Source of the DNA: Doryteuthis pealeii
Taxonomy: Eukaryota > Mollusca > Cephalopoda > Myopsida > Loliginidae
DNA: 64,000 nucleotides
NCBI GenBank assembly: GCA_023376005.1
Contig: CM042176.1
Coordinates: forward strand, 12,409,276 to 12,473,275
Reading direction: 5' to 3'
This document shows, piece by piece, positions 42,919-54,124 of the stretch. Position 1 is the first letter of the stretch; every line of letters starts with the position of its first letter. Under the pieces are notes generated by a model. The model ran no database searches. It was not told the origin of the DNA and saw nothing but the letters and a program-made list of their open reading frames with translations. A program made the translations under genes and the position numbers.

Positions 42919-43337
42919 TCACTACTAATAAAGTCTTTGATGAAACCTCAAAAGTTTGGGGTAAAAAGCAGAGATCCTTTTTGGCGCTAAGAATTCAGGG
43001 AGGGGGGGTCTGAATGCTCCAAAAGTTCTTACTGTCTGAGGCCTTCTGGGAAATTGTTACTTTTTGTGTCTTTTATTTATTTTTGAATATTTAATCTAAT
43101 GGTTTTTATTTTTGTTTTATTTTTTATTTGGTTTAATTTTATTTTTATAATCCCACAAGAGAAACAACGAAATCTCATTGAACTTGTTAATTCAACCTAG
43201 CAATTGCTAATTACACTGTTCACCTTGTATCTTGCTTAGTAAACCTTTTTTTCCTTATCTTTAGTACTTGTGTTTCTTCCTATTATTTCTCTGTTAACTC
43301 TGATACTCAAGTTACAACAGATTTTTTGTATCAGAGT

Positions 43338-43812
43338 TTCTACTTATTTGTATTGGGCCTGGTATCTGCTCCCTCCAATCAATTGGCTGGTCACATCAAG
43401 CCCTAGTGCCTATATGATTTTCCCAATCCTATTGTCCTTATGCCAAACCCCAACCCTTTTTATCATGTATGTGCTAGAAAGCGGTGGCTGAGGTTCTTTG
43501 TGTGTCTTGGGTATGACGTTAAACTGCATCTAATTGTGAAGTTCCAGTTCTGGAATTTTGAGGAGTGTGGAGTACCCCTTCATTGCCATTAATCCCAGGT
43601 CCATCCTGACCGGAGTGGTAGTATCTGCTAGGGTTCCATCTATGGTTAAATAGATCAAAATTGAATTTTTTAAAAATGTGTTTAAAAAAATTGAATTAAA
43701 AAAAAAATGGAATAATCAACAAGAATGAGTCAAACAAAATGTTGTTGGCATAAAATAACCCAACAAGGGTTGACATGCCATAAAATCCGACTAACCAACC
43801 AACCAACCTAGT
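43338..43812 (+). mobile_element. SINE-C (right-arm copy)
   Basis: From tattgggcctggtatctgct to the ggcataaaataacccaacaa / gggttgacatgcc tail and (AACC)n at 43,793-43,808. Best-preserved full-length copy in the window. Confidence 0.68.
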
Positions 43813-43926
43813 ATTAAGTAGATAACTTACCCCCACGAACAAAGTGCGTCCGGATATGTCTGGCCTGTGCGAGGGGGAGGAGTGTGGTGAGTGACCACAG
43901 AAATTGAACTTGCCACTTCCTCCTCA

Positions 43927-44202
43927 TGAGGAGTGATGCATAGTTGAAATACTGTTGAATATAGAAATTCCACACGGGCAGTGCTGAATGGGAATAGCCT
44001 GGATGTAAACAGTCTCATCATGAGGAGTGATGCGTAGTTGAAATACTGTTGTAGATAGAATTTCCGTATGGGCAGTGCTGAATGGGAATAGCCTGGATGT
44101 AAACAGTCTCGTTCTGAGGAGTGATGCGTAGTTGAAATACTATTGTAGATAGAATTTCCGTATGGGCAGTGCTGAATGGGAGTAGCCAGGATGTAAACAG
44201 TT
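43927..44202. repeat. VNTR, three units of about 93 bp
   Basis: Units start at about 43,928, 44,021 and 44,115 (gaggagtgatgc(a/g)tagttga ... gcctggatgtaaacagt). The left arm has two units (9,683-9,869). Confidence 0.8.
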
Positions 44203-44743
44203 ACTGATTATTTAAGGCCTACCCTCCCAGATCAGGGGAGAAAAACCGTAGTCGGATTTTGCTGTCGAGAAGAGAGGATGTTTATTTATTGGACGTATCA
44301 ATCCCTTGATGAGCAGCCCATGCCACATTGAGGTGACCCTCACAGAGAAGGAAGTGCCTGTCCCTAAGCGTTTTTTGAAAAGAACCGGCCTCTTATCAAG
44401 GATGTAAGTTCACAGACTTACAAAAATCACCCACTCCCTCTCTTGATGTTAAAATTCTCAACAGAAAACTTGATTACAGCAAATAAACCCCTATACATTT
44501 TTGAATACCTAAATACCAATAGAAGTATACGGCATAAAATAACCCAAGGGGTTGACATGCCGTAAAACCCAATCAACCAAACAAACCTAAGCGTTCTGGT
44601 GGAGAGGATGAACCTGTGTGTAAGAAGGTTTTACAGAAATAAATTGAAGAAACAAAAGATGATGATGAGATACTAAACACTCTGGGAATAGAAACTGAAA
44701 ATAAAAAAAATATTCCATATGATTCTTTTTTTTTTTTTGACAG

Positions 44744-44878
44744 GTGCCTCGACTCATCAAAGTTCAACAGGAGGATTCACCTTACTTTAAAATCATTAGC
44801 CCTATTCTCGCAAGCCATAACGTAGCTCCAGGCTTGTCAATCACATTCAAAATTCAGTTCACCCCAGAAGAAAATAAG
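44744..44878 (+). CDS. HYDIN: HYDIN exon 4 (right-arm copy)
   Basis: 135 nt, acceptor tttgacag, donor gtaagt. Same protein as 8,842-8,976; I see ATC for ATT (Ile) and CCT for CCC (Pro). Confidence 0.96.
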
Positions 44879-44922
44879 GTAAGTGAATCTATGTTTTTCT
44901 CCACTGGTATATTTTATACTTG

Positions 44923-45175
44923 GGACCATATGACCTTTAAGCACCCCTTTTGCGATCTCGATTCATAGGGACATTTTTTTCATTTACACTGTCAAAATCC
45001 GGTTGTTTGTTAGGGGTTAGAGTTAGGGTTAGGGTTAGGGGTTAGTTTTATAATTAAAAATAAAAACTCTAAAAATCATCTGTTAACAAATAACCGGATT
45101 TTGACGGTGTAAATGAAAAAAATGTCCTTATGAATCGAGATCGCAAAAGGGGTGCCTAAAGGTCATATATGGTCC
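44923..45175. mobile_element. Foldback element FB-A (right-arm copy of 8,535-8,797)
   Basis: The clean copy: ggaccatatgacctttaagc / gcctaaaggtcatatatggtcc ends and (TTAGGG)n core at 45,013-45,042. It starts 45 bp after the exon 4 donor. Confidence 0.88.
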
Positions 45176-45217
45176 TATACTTTTAACATAAGTTTAAAAA
45201 TATTTCAACATTCTTAG

Positions 45218-45449
45218 GGCCAGTTTAGCTCAGTCGGTAGAGCTTTTGCCTGGGAATCGCAAGGTGGTTCAATACTGGCCCTTGCCAACTCAGCATATGA
45301 GTAGCACAGAGATCTGTGCGATAAAGTGAGGAACAGATGCAAAAACAGTCTCCGTGGTCTAGCACTAGTGAAAAGGGGATAGACTCCCTTGCTGTCTGGC
45401 TGATATCAACAATAGGCTACCCTGTTGACTTTACTTATTTTACTTTTAT
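45218..45449 (+). mobile_element. SINE-A (right-arm copy)
   Basis: ggccagtttagctcagtcgg, tagagcttttgcctgggaat, ggttcaatactggcc; mirrored from 8,259-8,492 with few substitutions. Confidence 0.85.
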
Positions 45450-45938
45450 ATCTTATGGTCAAGTCATGCTGAAACAACAAGTCCTTGCTAGATCATTAAA
45501 GTTAAGCATCAATGAACCTGTTCACTACTGAGATGGGTGACCACTTAGTAACAGCAGGTATAGTAAGCAATGTGATGAGCCCACCCAGCACTTAGTAATA
45601 GTAGGTACTGTAAGCAAAACTATACTTTGCTCATATTCTTGGGAATGATATGCATCCAACTATTCTCCCTTCAGCTATGGGTAAATAGTAAGGCAGACTG
45701 GGCTCTTTAACCATGGTATGGTAACGGGTTGTTGGCCAGACAACAAGATGTTCAAATGAAGCAACAAGTCTCAAGTCTCTGTCTCTTTCTCTCTGTCACC
45801 CGAGTCTCCTCTTTTATTTATATACCCAATGTATGGTGTACGATGTCAATGTGGGTATATAACAATGGTAGCACATAAGATAAATCTTTATCTTTATTGA
45901 TTGATATTTTCATGGATTTTATTTTGTTTTCTTTGCAG
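45450..45938. other. HYDIN intron with SINE-B body fragment
   Basis: cagctatgggtaaatagtaa and ggcagactgggctctttaac at 45,672-45,711, mirrored from 8,000-8,040. Otherwise unassigned. Confidence 0.45.
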
Positions 45939-46138
45939 GATTACAACCATGAAATCATTTGCATTTCTGAAAGAGAAAAATATATCGTTCCTGTCAAGGG
46001 AATCGGAGCACGAGGTATTCTCGATTTTCCCGATGATATTCACTTTCCTGTGTCTCCTGTAAAGTTGACGGCAACAAAAACCATTTTGGTGACGAATCTT
46101 GGAAATAAAGAAGCAAAATTTTCCCTAGAAACAACAGG
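45939..46138 (+). CDS. HYDIN: HYDIN exon 5 (right-arm copy)
   Basis: 200 nt, acceptor ctttgcag, donor gtaagg. One synonymous difference from the left arm (ATT for ATC in KTILVTN). Confidence 0.96.
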
Positions 46139-46710
46139 GTAAGGATACATATTAACATTTTTGGGACCCTCAATATGGTAATGTCAGAGCTCCTGGTAGA
46201 GTCTCTCAAGGCAAATTGGTCTATCACCCATTGGTATTGAGCCACAACCCAGCTAAAGGGGTTCTGGTGAAAATCCAAAGGGCATCTCCATAATTGTCAA
46301 ATAACGGCATTTCCTTTCCCTGACCAGGAAATGCATACAGGGTTTTTGGTTTTTGGTATACTTGTCATTACATCTGTAAATCATTATGCAAATTATTCCC
46401 ACCATATACTATGCAAATCTTTATATCTTAGAGATGTATAACACATATTTCAGGATTTTAAATGCATTAATAATATGGGCAGTTTTGTGGCAAATCTAAC
46501 TCAGCTAGAATTTAATAGAAACATTGTTAATAAATAAGATGCTACTACATAAGATGAAGATTAAATAATGACTATTTCATAATCATTGAGAATAGGACTT
46601 AAATAACTCAGGAAATCATGATGTCAGTGGTGACGTAGTTTTGGTTACAGGCAGACAGTTACATAATCTCCATTATAATAAGATATTATGCTAGTTGTAT
46701 AGTGTTTTTG

Positions 46711-47031
46711 GTTATTTCCTAGTTGAGTAACATGATATTACAGGGTGACCCAGAAAAAATAGAACCCAAATTATTGATTTATTTTCCCATTAAACTAACC
46801 CTAAACCTATGTTGAGTAACATAATATTACAGGGTGACCCAGAAAAAAACAGAATCCACAAATTTTGTAATAAAACTGTTAATTTTAATTTTAATTTTTT
46901 TTTAAGTTTAAATCCAACAAGGGTTAGGGTTAGGGTTTAGGGTTAGTTTAATAGGAAAATAGATAAATAATTTGGGTTCTGTTTTTTTTTGGGTCACTCT
47001 GTAATATCATGTTACTCAACTAGGAAATAAC
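46711..47031. mobile_element. Foldback element FB-B (right-arm copy)
   Basis: gttatttcctagttgagtaa ends; internal repeats aaactaaccctaaacctatg and gggttagggttagggtttag. Shorter core than in the left arm (6,665-7,018). Confidence 0.82.
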
Positions 47032-47095
47032 TGTATTTTTTTATTATGCTTATCACTACTACTGTCATCATTCTAAGATCTTTTTTGTTTTTCAG

Positions 47096-47220
47096 CCCAT
47101 TTTCTGTGTCGCCTCCTTTTGGTAACGTCAAAGTCTATGAGAATTGCCAGGTGAATGTGGAATTTTTCCCTCAGAAAGTGGGCAATTACCAAGGAGAGCT
47201 TAAACTGCTTTATGACACTG
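47096..47220 (+). CDS. HYDIN: HYDIN exon 6 (right-arm copy)
   Basis: 125 nt, acceptor ttttcag, donor gtaagtatc, a better donor than gtaggtatc in the left arm. Two synonymous differences (GAG/GAA in YEN, GTG/GTT in KVG). Confidence 0.96.
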
Positions 47221-47296
47221 GTAAGTATCATATTTCATTCATTCATACAAAGACCCGCCAATATTTCTCTGAGTTTTTGAGATGAGGCTTGATAAT

Positions 47297-48110
47297 TTGG
47301 ATTATTCGGACTATTGTCCCCATCTTTATTGTTATCTGTACAACGTTTTGGCTGATGTACCCTTCTTCAGCTATTTCTTGTCCCTCGGGAACCCCTTCCT
47401 CAAACTTGGGAACCTTCTCTTCGAACACAGGAACCTGCTTGTCGTAATCAGGAGCCTTCACAGAACTTTGAACCTAACCCTTTATTCAATCCACAGGGAT
47501 AGACTGTTCTCATTCCGTTAACCACGACTGGGTACAAGTGTTACGTCTGTGTTAATTATTCTATGTTACTATCACCCTTGATCAGGATAACTGTTCAATT
47601 AGACAATCCAGTATGAATTTTGGGAACTTATAAACCTAATATCATGTTTTACCTAGAATATTTACCTTTATACTTATGTATGATTTTTTACCTTGACTCA
47701 TATTGCGTTTTTTTCTTTTTTTAAAAATCTAATCTAGCCTTTTTAATTATACATATTTACCAACCCCTCCACACGAGTAGGATGCAACACAAAGTCAGTT
47801 TCTTAAATGGAGTTTAACAGGTTTTAGAGTTTTCCTTCTCCTAGACTGGTTACCTAGCCGAGGTTAAAGAGCCCAATCCACCTTACTATTTACCCATAGC
47901 TGGAGGGAGAGTAGTTGCTCCCGATTATGACAAGAAAGTTCCTGAGTTCAAAGAGAAGGTTCCCAAGTTCGAGGAGAGGGTTCCCGAATTCGAGAAGTTT
48001 CCCAAGTCTGACAAGAAATACCTGAAGAAGGTTGGAGGGCACATTGTCCAAAACGTTGTACAGATAACAATAAAGATGGAGACAATAGTCCTAATAATAC
48101 AAATAATACA
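47297..48110. mobile_element. Foldback element FB-F (right-arm copy)
   Basis: ttggattattcggactattg end and complement; VPEFKE / VPKFEE-type 24-27-nt units at 47,930-48,010; SINE-B body at 47,840-47,910. Confidence 0.6.
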
Positions 48111-48463
48111 AACCCCCACTATTTTCTGAAAGTAAACTATTCCTTTAAGACCTTTCTCAAGCCAAAAGGATTTTTGTTGTACTTAAAATGATGCGTACTT
48201 ATCTTGTTCTGTAGAGTATAGTAGAGTACACCTGCATACTTGTGGTTACACACAGGTGTACTTGACTTCATTACTTAGATATTTAACTTCTATTTCTTCC
48301 ATCTTAACTTGGGCTAGTCTGTCTATCTCTGGGCTGGAAGCTTTAGCTGGATCTCCTGTTATTCTGGATCTGTTTTTGTATCTGGTAGATGTTTCTTTTC
48401 TGTTTGTTTTGAGCTCATAGTCCAAATTTAGAAAAAAATTTAGAAGGATGTGGGTGACAATTT

Positions 48464-49140
48464 GGACCAAGTAACCAATAAGCACACCAGCTGGGAGCTG
48501 TTTTGAAAAGAACACCTTTTGCTTTTCACTGTAAACTGCCAGTTGTTTGTTTACAAACAACAGATGATTTTTTTTGCATTAGAATTTCACTGTAAGATTT
48601 TTTTTAAAGTTTGTTCATGTATATTTACAACCCAAAGGCATGTTTTTATACTAAAATAGTTTTCGATTTTAATTAAAAAGATTAGTTATTTCATGTTGTT
48701 GTTGTTAATTCAATAGGAATTTTCTTTTAAGTTTTAAAAACTTTAAACGAAAGACACATTTTTATATTAAAGATACATTTTTATATTAAAATAGTTTTTA
48801 TTTAATCAGAAGATAAATGCAGATATGTTTATTTAAATGAAAATAGCTTTTATTTACAAAATATTTTTTATGTTTATTTAAATAAAAAGATGTTGAGACC
48901 AAGTAACCAATAAATAGCTTTTTTAAAAAATTAAAATTGAAAACTATTTTAGTATAAAAACGTGCCTTTGGGTTGTAAATATACATGAACAAACTTTAAA
49001 AAAAATCTTACAGTGAAATTCTAATGCAAAAAAAAAACATCTGTTGTTTGTAAACAAACAACTGGGAGTTTACGGTGAAAAGCAAAAGGTGTTCTTTTCA
49101 AAACAGCTCTCAGCTGGGGTGCTTATTGGTTACTTGGTCC
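48464..49140. mobile_element. Foldback element FB-E (right-arm copy)
   Basis: ggaccaagtaaccaataagc and gcttattggttacttggtcc ends, about 230-bp stems, mirrored from 4,551-5,222. Confidence 0.82.
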
Positions 49141-49230
49141 GACAATTTTACTTTTTTCTGGATGATTTGACATGGAATTACCCACTAGTAACATTCAAAT
49201 CCTTATCCAAATTTTTGCTGTTTGTTTCAG

Positions 49231-49432
49231 GTGAAACAGTTCATATTGCTCTTCATGCCGTGGCGGAAGATGTTAATATACGACTTGATAAGAACACAAT
49301 TCGAATTGAGAGTACTTTCATTTCATTGGCCAATCAGAGAAGTGTGATGATTCATAATCGATCAAATGTCATTGCCAAATATAAATGGAGCAAGTTTGCA
49401 ACTACAGAAGAAGAGGAAGAAGAAAAAAACAG
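49231..49432 (+). CDS. HYDIN: HYDIN exon 7 (right-arm copy)
   Basis: 202 nt, acceptor tttgtttcag, donor gtaatg. Same protein as 4,259-4,460, with synonymous GCG/GCA and AAG/AAA changes. It continues in frame into the exon at 51,707 through a split arginine codon. Confidence 0.96.
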
Positions 49433-49562
49433 GTAATGCACTTTAAGATATTTTATATATACTATCAGAAATAATGACAACAGCATAATATTTGTATGTG
49501 TACTATAATATTTACAATATAAGTATCAATGTTTGAATGTGTATTGTTCTGGAAGATGTTTG

Positions 49563-50018
49563 GATGATTTTCAGATACTGTCATCCCGACCTCCTGCCCT
49601 AAAATACACTAAGCGGTGCCTTCTGAAAAAGTGAACCATGCCAGTTATGAATTGTGTAGTGGTTTGAGGACGTTTTTATTGACAAATGTTGTTTTTTTAG
49701 CAGTTTGAAGGCATTTTTTACCGACAAGTTAATGCAATATGCAAGAGATATTTTACAGCACCCCCAATTTTTTTATCGACACGACAAGTAATTGTAAATA
49801 CTTTTTTTAAAATGGGGGCGGGGACTGTAAAATATCGCTTTCTTATCACATTAAGTTGTTGATAAAAATGCAAAAAAAAATGCTAAAAATTATATTTGTT
49901 GATAAAAATACTCTCAAACCACAACACGGTTTATAACTAGCATGATTCACTTCTTCAGAAGACACTGCTTAGTGTATTTTAGGGCAGGAGGCTGGAATGA
50001 CAGCATCTGAAAATCACC
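49563..50018. mobile_element. Foldback element FB-D (right-arm copy)
   Basis: actgtcatcccgacctcctg and caggaggctggaatgacag ends; mirrored from 3,676-4,128. The CTCCTGCC core is intact on both ends here. Confidence 0.78.
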
Positions 50019-50422
50019 GATGTTTGTTTTGATATCAAGTAAACATTAAATAAGTCCTGTTCTGCCTTCATACATACATACATTGACTCTTCTCCGAAAA
50101 CCATTCCCTCCTTCCTTCCTTCCCACTCCCTGTGTCCAACATAAGAATGACCCCGGATCCCTATGTGACAATTAACACGTACCAACCTTTGACCTCACCA
50201 GGACTTTTGTAGCCCATTTGGGGAATTCAGCAGTTCTCTACCAACACACCAAAGTGTCAACACGTATCTTTTCACCTCTCTTTGATCACCCTCATTCATT
50301 CAATTTTTTTCTACCTGAGGTTTGTTACGAGGGACATTGAACTTTTATACCCATTTTTTGTTATTTTATTTAATTGTATGTATTTGTGTACAATACATAA
50401 TTTTTATGTTACATTTATTGAT

Positions 50423-50790
50423 ATGGAAAATGGCCGCATCCCAAAAGATCTTTTGTACAGCAAATTAGTAAAAGGCTCCCGATTGGTTGTTAGACCATGC
50501 CTACGATTTAAATATGTCTGCAGGAGAGCTATGAGAATATGCCATATTGACACAAACACGTGTGAGGTAGATACAAAAAATAGAGCGGTCTGGCGCCTCA
50601 GCGTTAAGCAAGGCACGGAGAGGGGTGAGGCAGAGAGGAGAGTAGACTAGACAGAAAAGAGAGCCAAAAAAAGAGAGAAAAGCCAGCAGCCCCAGAAAGC
50701 ATCACAGTTTGTGTGCATTCAGTGCACCAAAGACCGTCACTCAAGAATTGGCCTGCAGAGTCACTTGCGCAGATGCAGATAAAAATTTTA
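50423..50790 (+). mobile_element. LINE-B C-terminal fragment (right-arm copy)
   Basis: MENGRIPKDLLYSKLVKGSR, then RFKYVCRRAMRICHIDTNTC, NRAVWRLSVKQGTERGEAER, one stop, a KRAKKREN linker and a final FVCIQCTKDRHSRIGLQSHL RRC zinc-finger-like motif before a TAA. The layout (ELxxGxRxxxxPxLRxKDxxKxxxxxxxIDxxxWxxxxxDRxxWRxxV...CxxC...SRIGLxSHxRRC) is a widespread RTE-like LINE ending. Confidence 0.8.
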
Positions 50791-51177
50791 TTTTTATTTT
50801 GGACACTACTCCATCGTCGTTAGTGGATGGAAAGGATCCAATAATAACATTTATTGTCTTCAGTTTTCTCTTTTTGTTATTTTATTTAATTGTTTTATGT
50901 TTTTCAACTGTCCGCTTGGTTAACTTACTGCCGGATCTTCAAGACATAAGAAGACAGTATAAGCCCTGTTGGCTGGGGCTTTAGAATACACAAACTGCAC
51001 CTCTGCAGAGGGGTAAAATCCCCCCAATAAGGCCCCCTGTTCCCATGGTGGTATGTCAGTAGAAAATAAATTTGAGTCTTTGAAATGTATTTGTTTTGGC
51101 GGTAATGATAAATTAGGAGAGGTGTTAAAACCTTATATTCCTAAGATAAATGTCTCGTTTGGGCCAGAGTGTTCTTT
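50791..51177. other. Unassigned sequence downstream of LINE-B
   Basis: A short frame (51,053, MSVENKFESLKCICFGGNDK) runs into the LINE-A insert and is not supported as a gene; the mirrored left-arm frame differs. The left arm breaks away at 51,177. Confidence 0.35.
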
Positions 51178-51563
51178 AGCATGTTGGCTTCCACAGGAGA
51201 ACATTGCTTATGAGCTTGTCCTTGCACCTCCAGCAGTATCCAGCATACTTAGTCCGTCTCACTCGGATGGTTTGTGAGATGGGGGGCAGGTGGCCATACA
51301 GCTGCTTCCTTGTGGGGTGCTGTTTCCACAACTTGCTCAAGACTGCACGTAGCATTCTTGTGCAGCTCCCATCTAACTTATTCTCAAGGCGCTTCATTAG
51401 GGTCCAAGTGGTGCAGCCATACAGCAGTACTGATATAACCGGAGCCTGGAAGAATTGTCGCTTTAACTTGTCAGTGAGATCGGATTTTCATATGACTGAT
51501 AATCTGTTTGTGGCAAACCATGCCTTTCCTATTCGTGTATTAACATAGCTTTCTGTGGATAAG
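51178..51563 (-). mobile_element. LINE-A fragment (matches 1-385)
   Basis: Minus strand: RLENKLDGSCTRMLRAVLSK, LWKQHPTRKQLYGHLPPISQ, TIRVRRTKYAGYCWRCKDKL, ISNVLLWKPTC. Better preserved than the left copy (YGHLPPIS present, poly-C absent). The 3' 150 bp and (GAT)n tail are missing: this is the breakpoint of the 2.1-kb difference. Confidence 0.82.
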
Positions 51564-51706
51564 ATATTACTACCTAGGTATGTGAATTGTTCTACTGTCT
51601 TAAGAGGCTTACCATCGAGTGTGGAGATGTCTCCTTTCTTTTTGAATAGAGGTTACTGCTTCACAATATTTCCTAATTAGTTATTTTATAAAAATCTTTT
51701 TTGTAG

Positions 51707-51833
51707 ATTTCTATCAAAAATCGATGAAGAGAAAATAACTGAAGCTGAGAAATTGAAAGAGGAATGTCTTCATGATCCAATTCTTCGTAACAATTTATCA
51801 GTGCTTAACAGATCTTATCAAAACAGACAAAAG
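51707..51833 (+). CDS. HYDIN: HYDIN exon 8
   Basis: Encodes (R)FLSKIDEEKITEAEKLKEEC, LHDPILRNNLSVLNRSYQNR and QK: the charged linker with EExxxDPxLRxxLSVLxRxxxNQ typical between HYDIN domains. Acceptor ttttttgtag, donor gtaagta. 127 nt, phase 2 in, phase 0 out. The left-arm equivalent would lie before position 1. Confidence 0.94.
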
Positions 51834-52343
51834 GTAAGTATATTTTAATCTCTATAGCATTTATACCTTTCTTATGCGTATATTGACATTGCTTTCTGTA
51901 GATGAGATATTACTATCCAGATGATGCTTAAAGATGGAATTCTGGTGGCTGAGGACGCGGGTTTGATTCTGGCAGGCAAAACAATGTCTTGCTCTCTTTC
52001 TCAGAGAATACAGTAGTTGCTGTGCATTGCCGCCATCTGACTCCCGTTCTCCATCACAATTTATTTGTTCCATATAAAAGCTTTGGAGCACAGACAGCAT
52101 CTCCCAAATGTCCTCAAACACTCAGCCAGCTTCTGACTTCCGTCTGTCTCCTCATGATTCACTCCTCTCACTATCTCTCTTCCACTCTTCGCTTGTTGGT
52201 ATCCATCAACCAATCAGAGATCGACTGGTAGCCTTTCATACATCATCCCCAAAATTCTAGTAACTTTCCATTCTTATGTACAATTTTAGATTTTTTCCAT
52301 CTCCTTATTTTCCATTATATTTTCTTTCTTTCTTTCTTTACAG
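51834..52343. other. HYDIN intron 8
   Basis: Contains a polypyrimidine tract (ttctttctttctttctttac) before the acceptor. The phrase tttcttatgcgtatattgac and tctgtagatgagatattact (51,868-51,915) is a LINE-A fragment. Possible other dispersed repeat at 51,950-52,230, not named. Confidence 0.5.
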
Positions 52344-52843
52344 TTAATTGAAGAAAGCAAGAGCCTGTATATTGATGATGTTATCAAAATTGACCCAGTG
52401 GAGGGAGAAATCTGGCCCAACTCCTCCAGAGAGATTACAGTCATATTCAAACCCCTAGAAGCAAAGACTTACAAGAGAGCTGCATATTGCGAGATCACTG
52501 GCCGAGAGATCCGCCTCCCTCTGCGGATCCTTGGAGACGGGAAAGGTCCAGTGCTTCAATTTTCTATTGATTCCATGGACATTGGCCCGATCTTCATCGG
52601 ATCCTGTCATCATTACGAGATCGTCCTCGCCAACAAAGGAGAAATCGATGCCCTGTACAAAGTTCAAGCGAAGGAGTCTGCCTTTGGGACGTCATTTACT
52701 TTTGATCCTGATGAAGGCTGTATTGTGCCGAAGAGTTATCAGGCGATTCACATCACCTTCAAAAGCACCTGCTTGGGTGATTTCGATGAAATTTTTTATT
52801 TCAGTGTTGAAGGATTACCGGATCCATTGCAAGTAGAATTCAG
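52344..52843 (+). CDS. HYDIN: HYDIN exon 9, long exon with one and a half ASH/MSP-type domains
   Basis: 500 nt encode LIEESKSLYIDDVIKIDPVE, GEIWPNSSREITVIFKPLEA, KTYKRAAYCEITGREIRLPL, RILGDGKGPVLQFSIDSMDI, GPIFIGSCHHYEIVLANKGE, IDALYKVQAKESAFGTSFTF, DPDEGCIVPKSYQAIHITFK, STCLGDFDEIFYFSVEGLPD and PLQVEFR. Motifs PxEGxxWPNSSxEIxVxFxPLEAxxY, C(D/E)ITGREIRLPLRIxGxGxGP and the xxDIGxxFxGSxHxYExxLxNKGxIDAL start of the next domain identify HYDIN unambiguously. Acceptor tttacag; donor gttatt is a weak GT donor, but phase 2 joins correctly to the next exon. Confidence 0.97.
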
Positions 52844-52884
52844 GTTATTGTCAAACTTTTTTTATTTTTTTGACGTATATTTGT

Positions 52885-53060
52885 TGGAGGCACGTGGTGT
52901 AATGGTTACCATGTAGGGAATAGACGCGGTGAGACGAGTTCAAATCCTGGACAAAACTATTTGCATTTCACATAGTGCTAATACCTTTGCAGTGATGCTG
53001 ATAGCTTTTCAATTTAGTGCCCCCTGGGACGCATGTATTTGATTTGATTTCAATGACTAC
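52885..53060 (+). mobile_element. SINE-B head fragment
   Basis: ggaggcacgtggtgtaatgg with A-box-like phrase, then gagttcaaatcctggacaaa and ctatttgcatttcacatagt. The tail resembles other SINE-B bodies only weakly (gaccctg is absent). Confidence 0.65.
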
Positions 53061-53391
53061 CCGGGAAATTTGATGGGTCCCAACTAAAGTTTCTTAATAA
53101 ATTAAAGAGTTTTTATCTATGAACAACTAAAGCTGTCTAACTCCTACCTTGTACCCCATACAGTGTAATTCGTTTTCAAGATAATATTGAAATGTATTTA
53201 CAGTTAGCTGGAAATGATGGGGGAAGAAAAAAAAACACTGGGACACATGGATACGATTTTTTTGCATCCTTTTAGATTTTTATGTGTTACTGATGTACTG
53301 ATGCAGGACGCATACCTATCAGCATCTCTGCCTTTGGGAAAGGTATAAATCAAATGATTCCCCCTCCAGTTATTGGTAAATAGTAAGGCAG
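53061..53391. other. HYDIN intron 9, unassigned
   Basis: No recognised feature. A SINE-B body piece (ccccctccagttattggtaa, gtaaggcagactgg) ends it at about 53,390. Confidence 0.4.
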
Positions 53392-53665
53392 ACTGGAGGT
53401 GCATGGTGTAATGGTTACCATCATAGTTCAAATCCTGGACAACGCTGTTTGCATTTCACAGTTCTAATACCCTTGTGAAAGGTATGAATCCAACGATTCC
53501 TCCTCCAGCTATGGGTAAATAGTAGGGCAGACTGGGCTCTTTAACCTTGGGTAGGCAACCAGTCTATGAGAATGAAAACTCTGAATTCAAATCTGCTAAA
53601 CTCTGCTTAAGAAATTGACCCTGTGTCACATCCTACTCATGTGGAGGGGTTGGTAAATATATATA
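53392..53665 (+). mobile_element. SINE-B, nearly complete
   Basis: tggaggtgcatggtgtaatg, gttcaaatcctggacaacgc, cctccagctatgggtaaata, gcagactgggctctttaacc, aaccagtctatgagaatg, gtcacatcctactcatgtgg and an AT tail. It follows a partial copy, so two SINE-B units are tandem or nested. Confidence 0.78.
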
Positions 53666-54010
53666 TAATATGAACAAAAAGTGATAAGACAAATAGGAAT
53701 ATTTCTTTTATGTTTATTATTCTCGACTAGTTTCGACCTTAAGTCATTGTCAGGAGAAAATTTCTTGTTTGGAGAAATTGTTTTTAGAGATTTTTTTTTT
53801 AAAAAGAGATTATTATTTAAAAAATTATTAGAATTAAAGATTTTTTGAGGGTTTGACAGGCCACTATAATTCGGGTAGAGAAGTGTGTTAGAAGTAGCGA
53901 GTCCATCTGTTTCGTGAAAAAACTTCTTTGAGTTGGGTTCTTTTGGAATGTTCTTATATATATATATATGAGGGAGGTTTTTTAGAATTTGTGTTTATAT
54001 CCATATATGT

Positions 54011-54051
<41 letters not shown>

Positions 54052-54124
54052 TGTGTCATAGAATATTCTAAGAAGTTTTTACAGTTGCTAGAAGTATGAG
54101 GCACCCAGTAAGATTCAAACTCTT
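53666..54124. other. HYDIN intron 9 with (TA)n microsatellites
   Basis: (TA)n near 53,957-53,968 and 54,019-54,045. The phrase cgactagtttcgaccttaag, gtcattgtcaggagaaaatt (53,726-53,765) looks like part of a dispersed repeat. No gene seen. Confidence 0.45.

Larger units (their letters stand above)
42919..51177 (-). repeat. Outer right arm of the inverted duplication
   Basis: Reverse complement of about 2,525-10,904. Carries HYDIN exons 4-7 on the plus strand with intact splice sites. Differences from the left arm are substitutions, SINE-associated indels and VNTR copy number. Confidence 0.9.

Noticed and set aside
45218..45290. A functional tRNA gene with A and B boxes
   Set aside because: Internal promoter boxes match, but stems do not pair and the same head with a 150-bp body recurs at dispersed sites, so it is a SINE.
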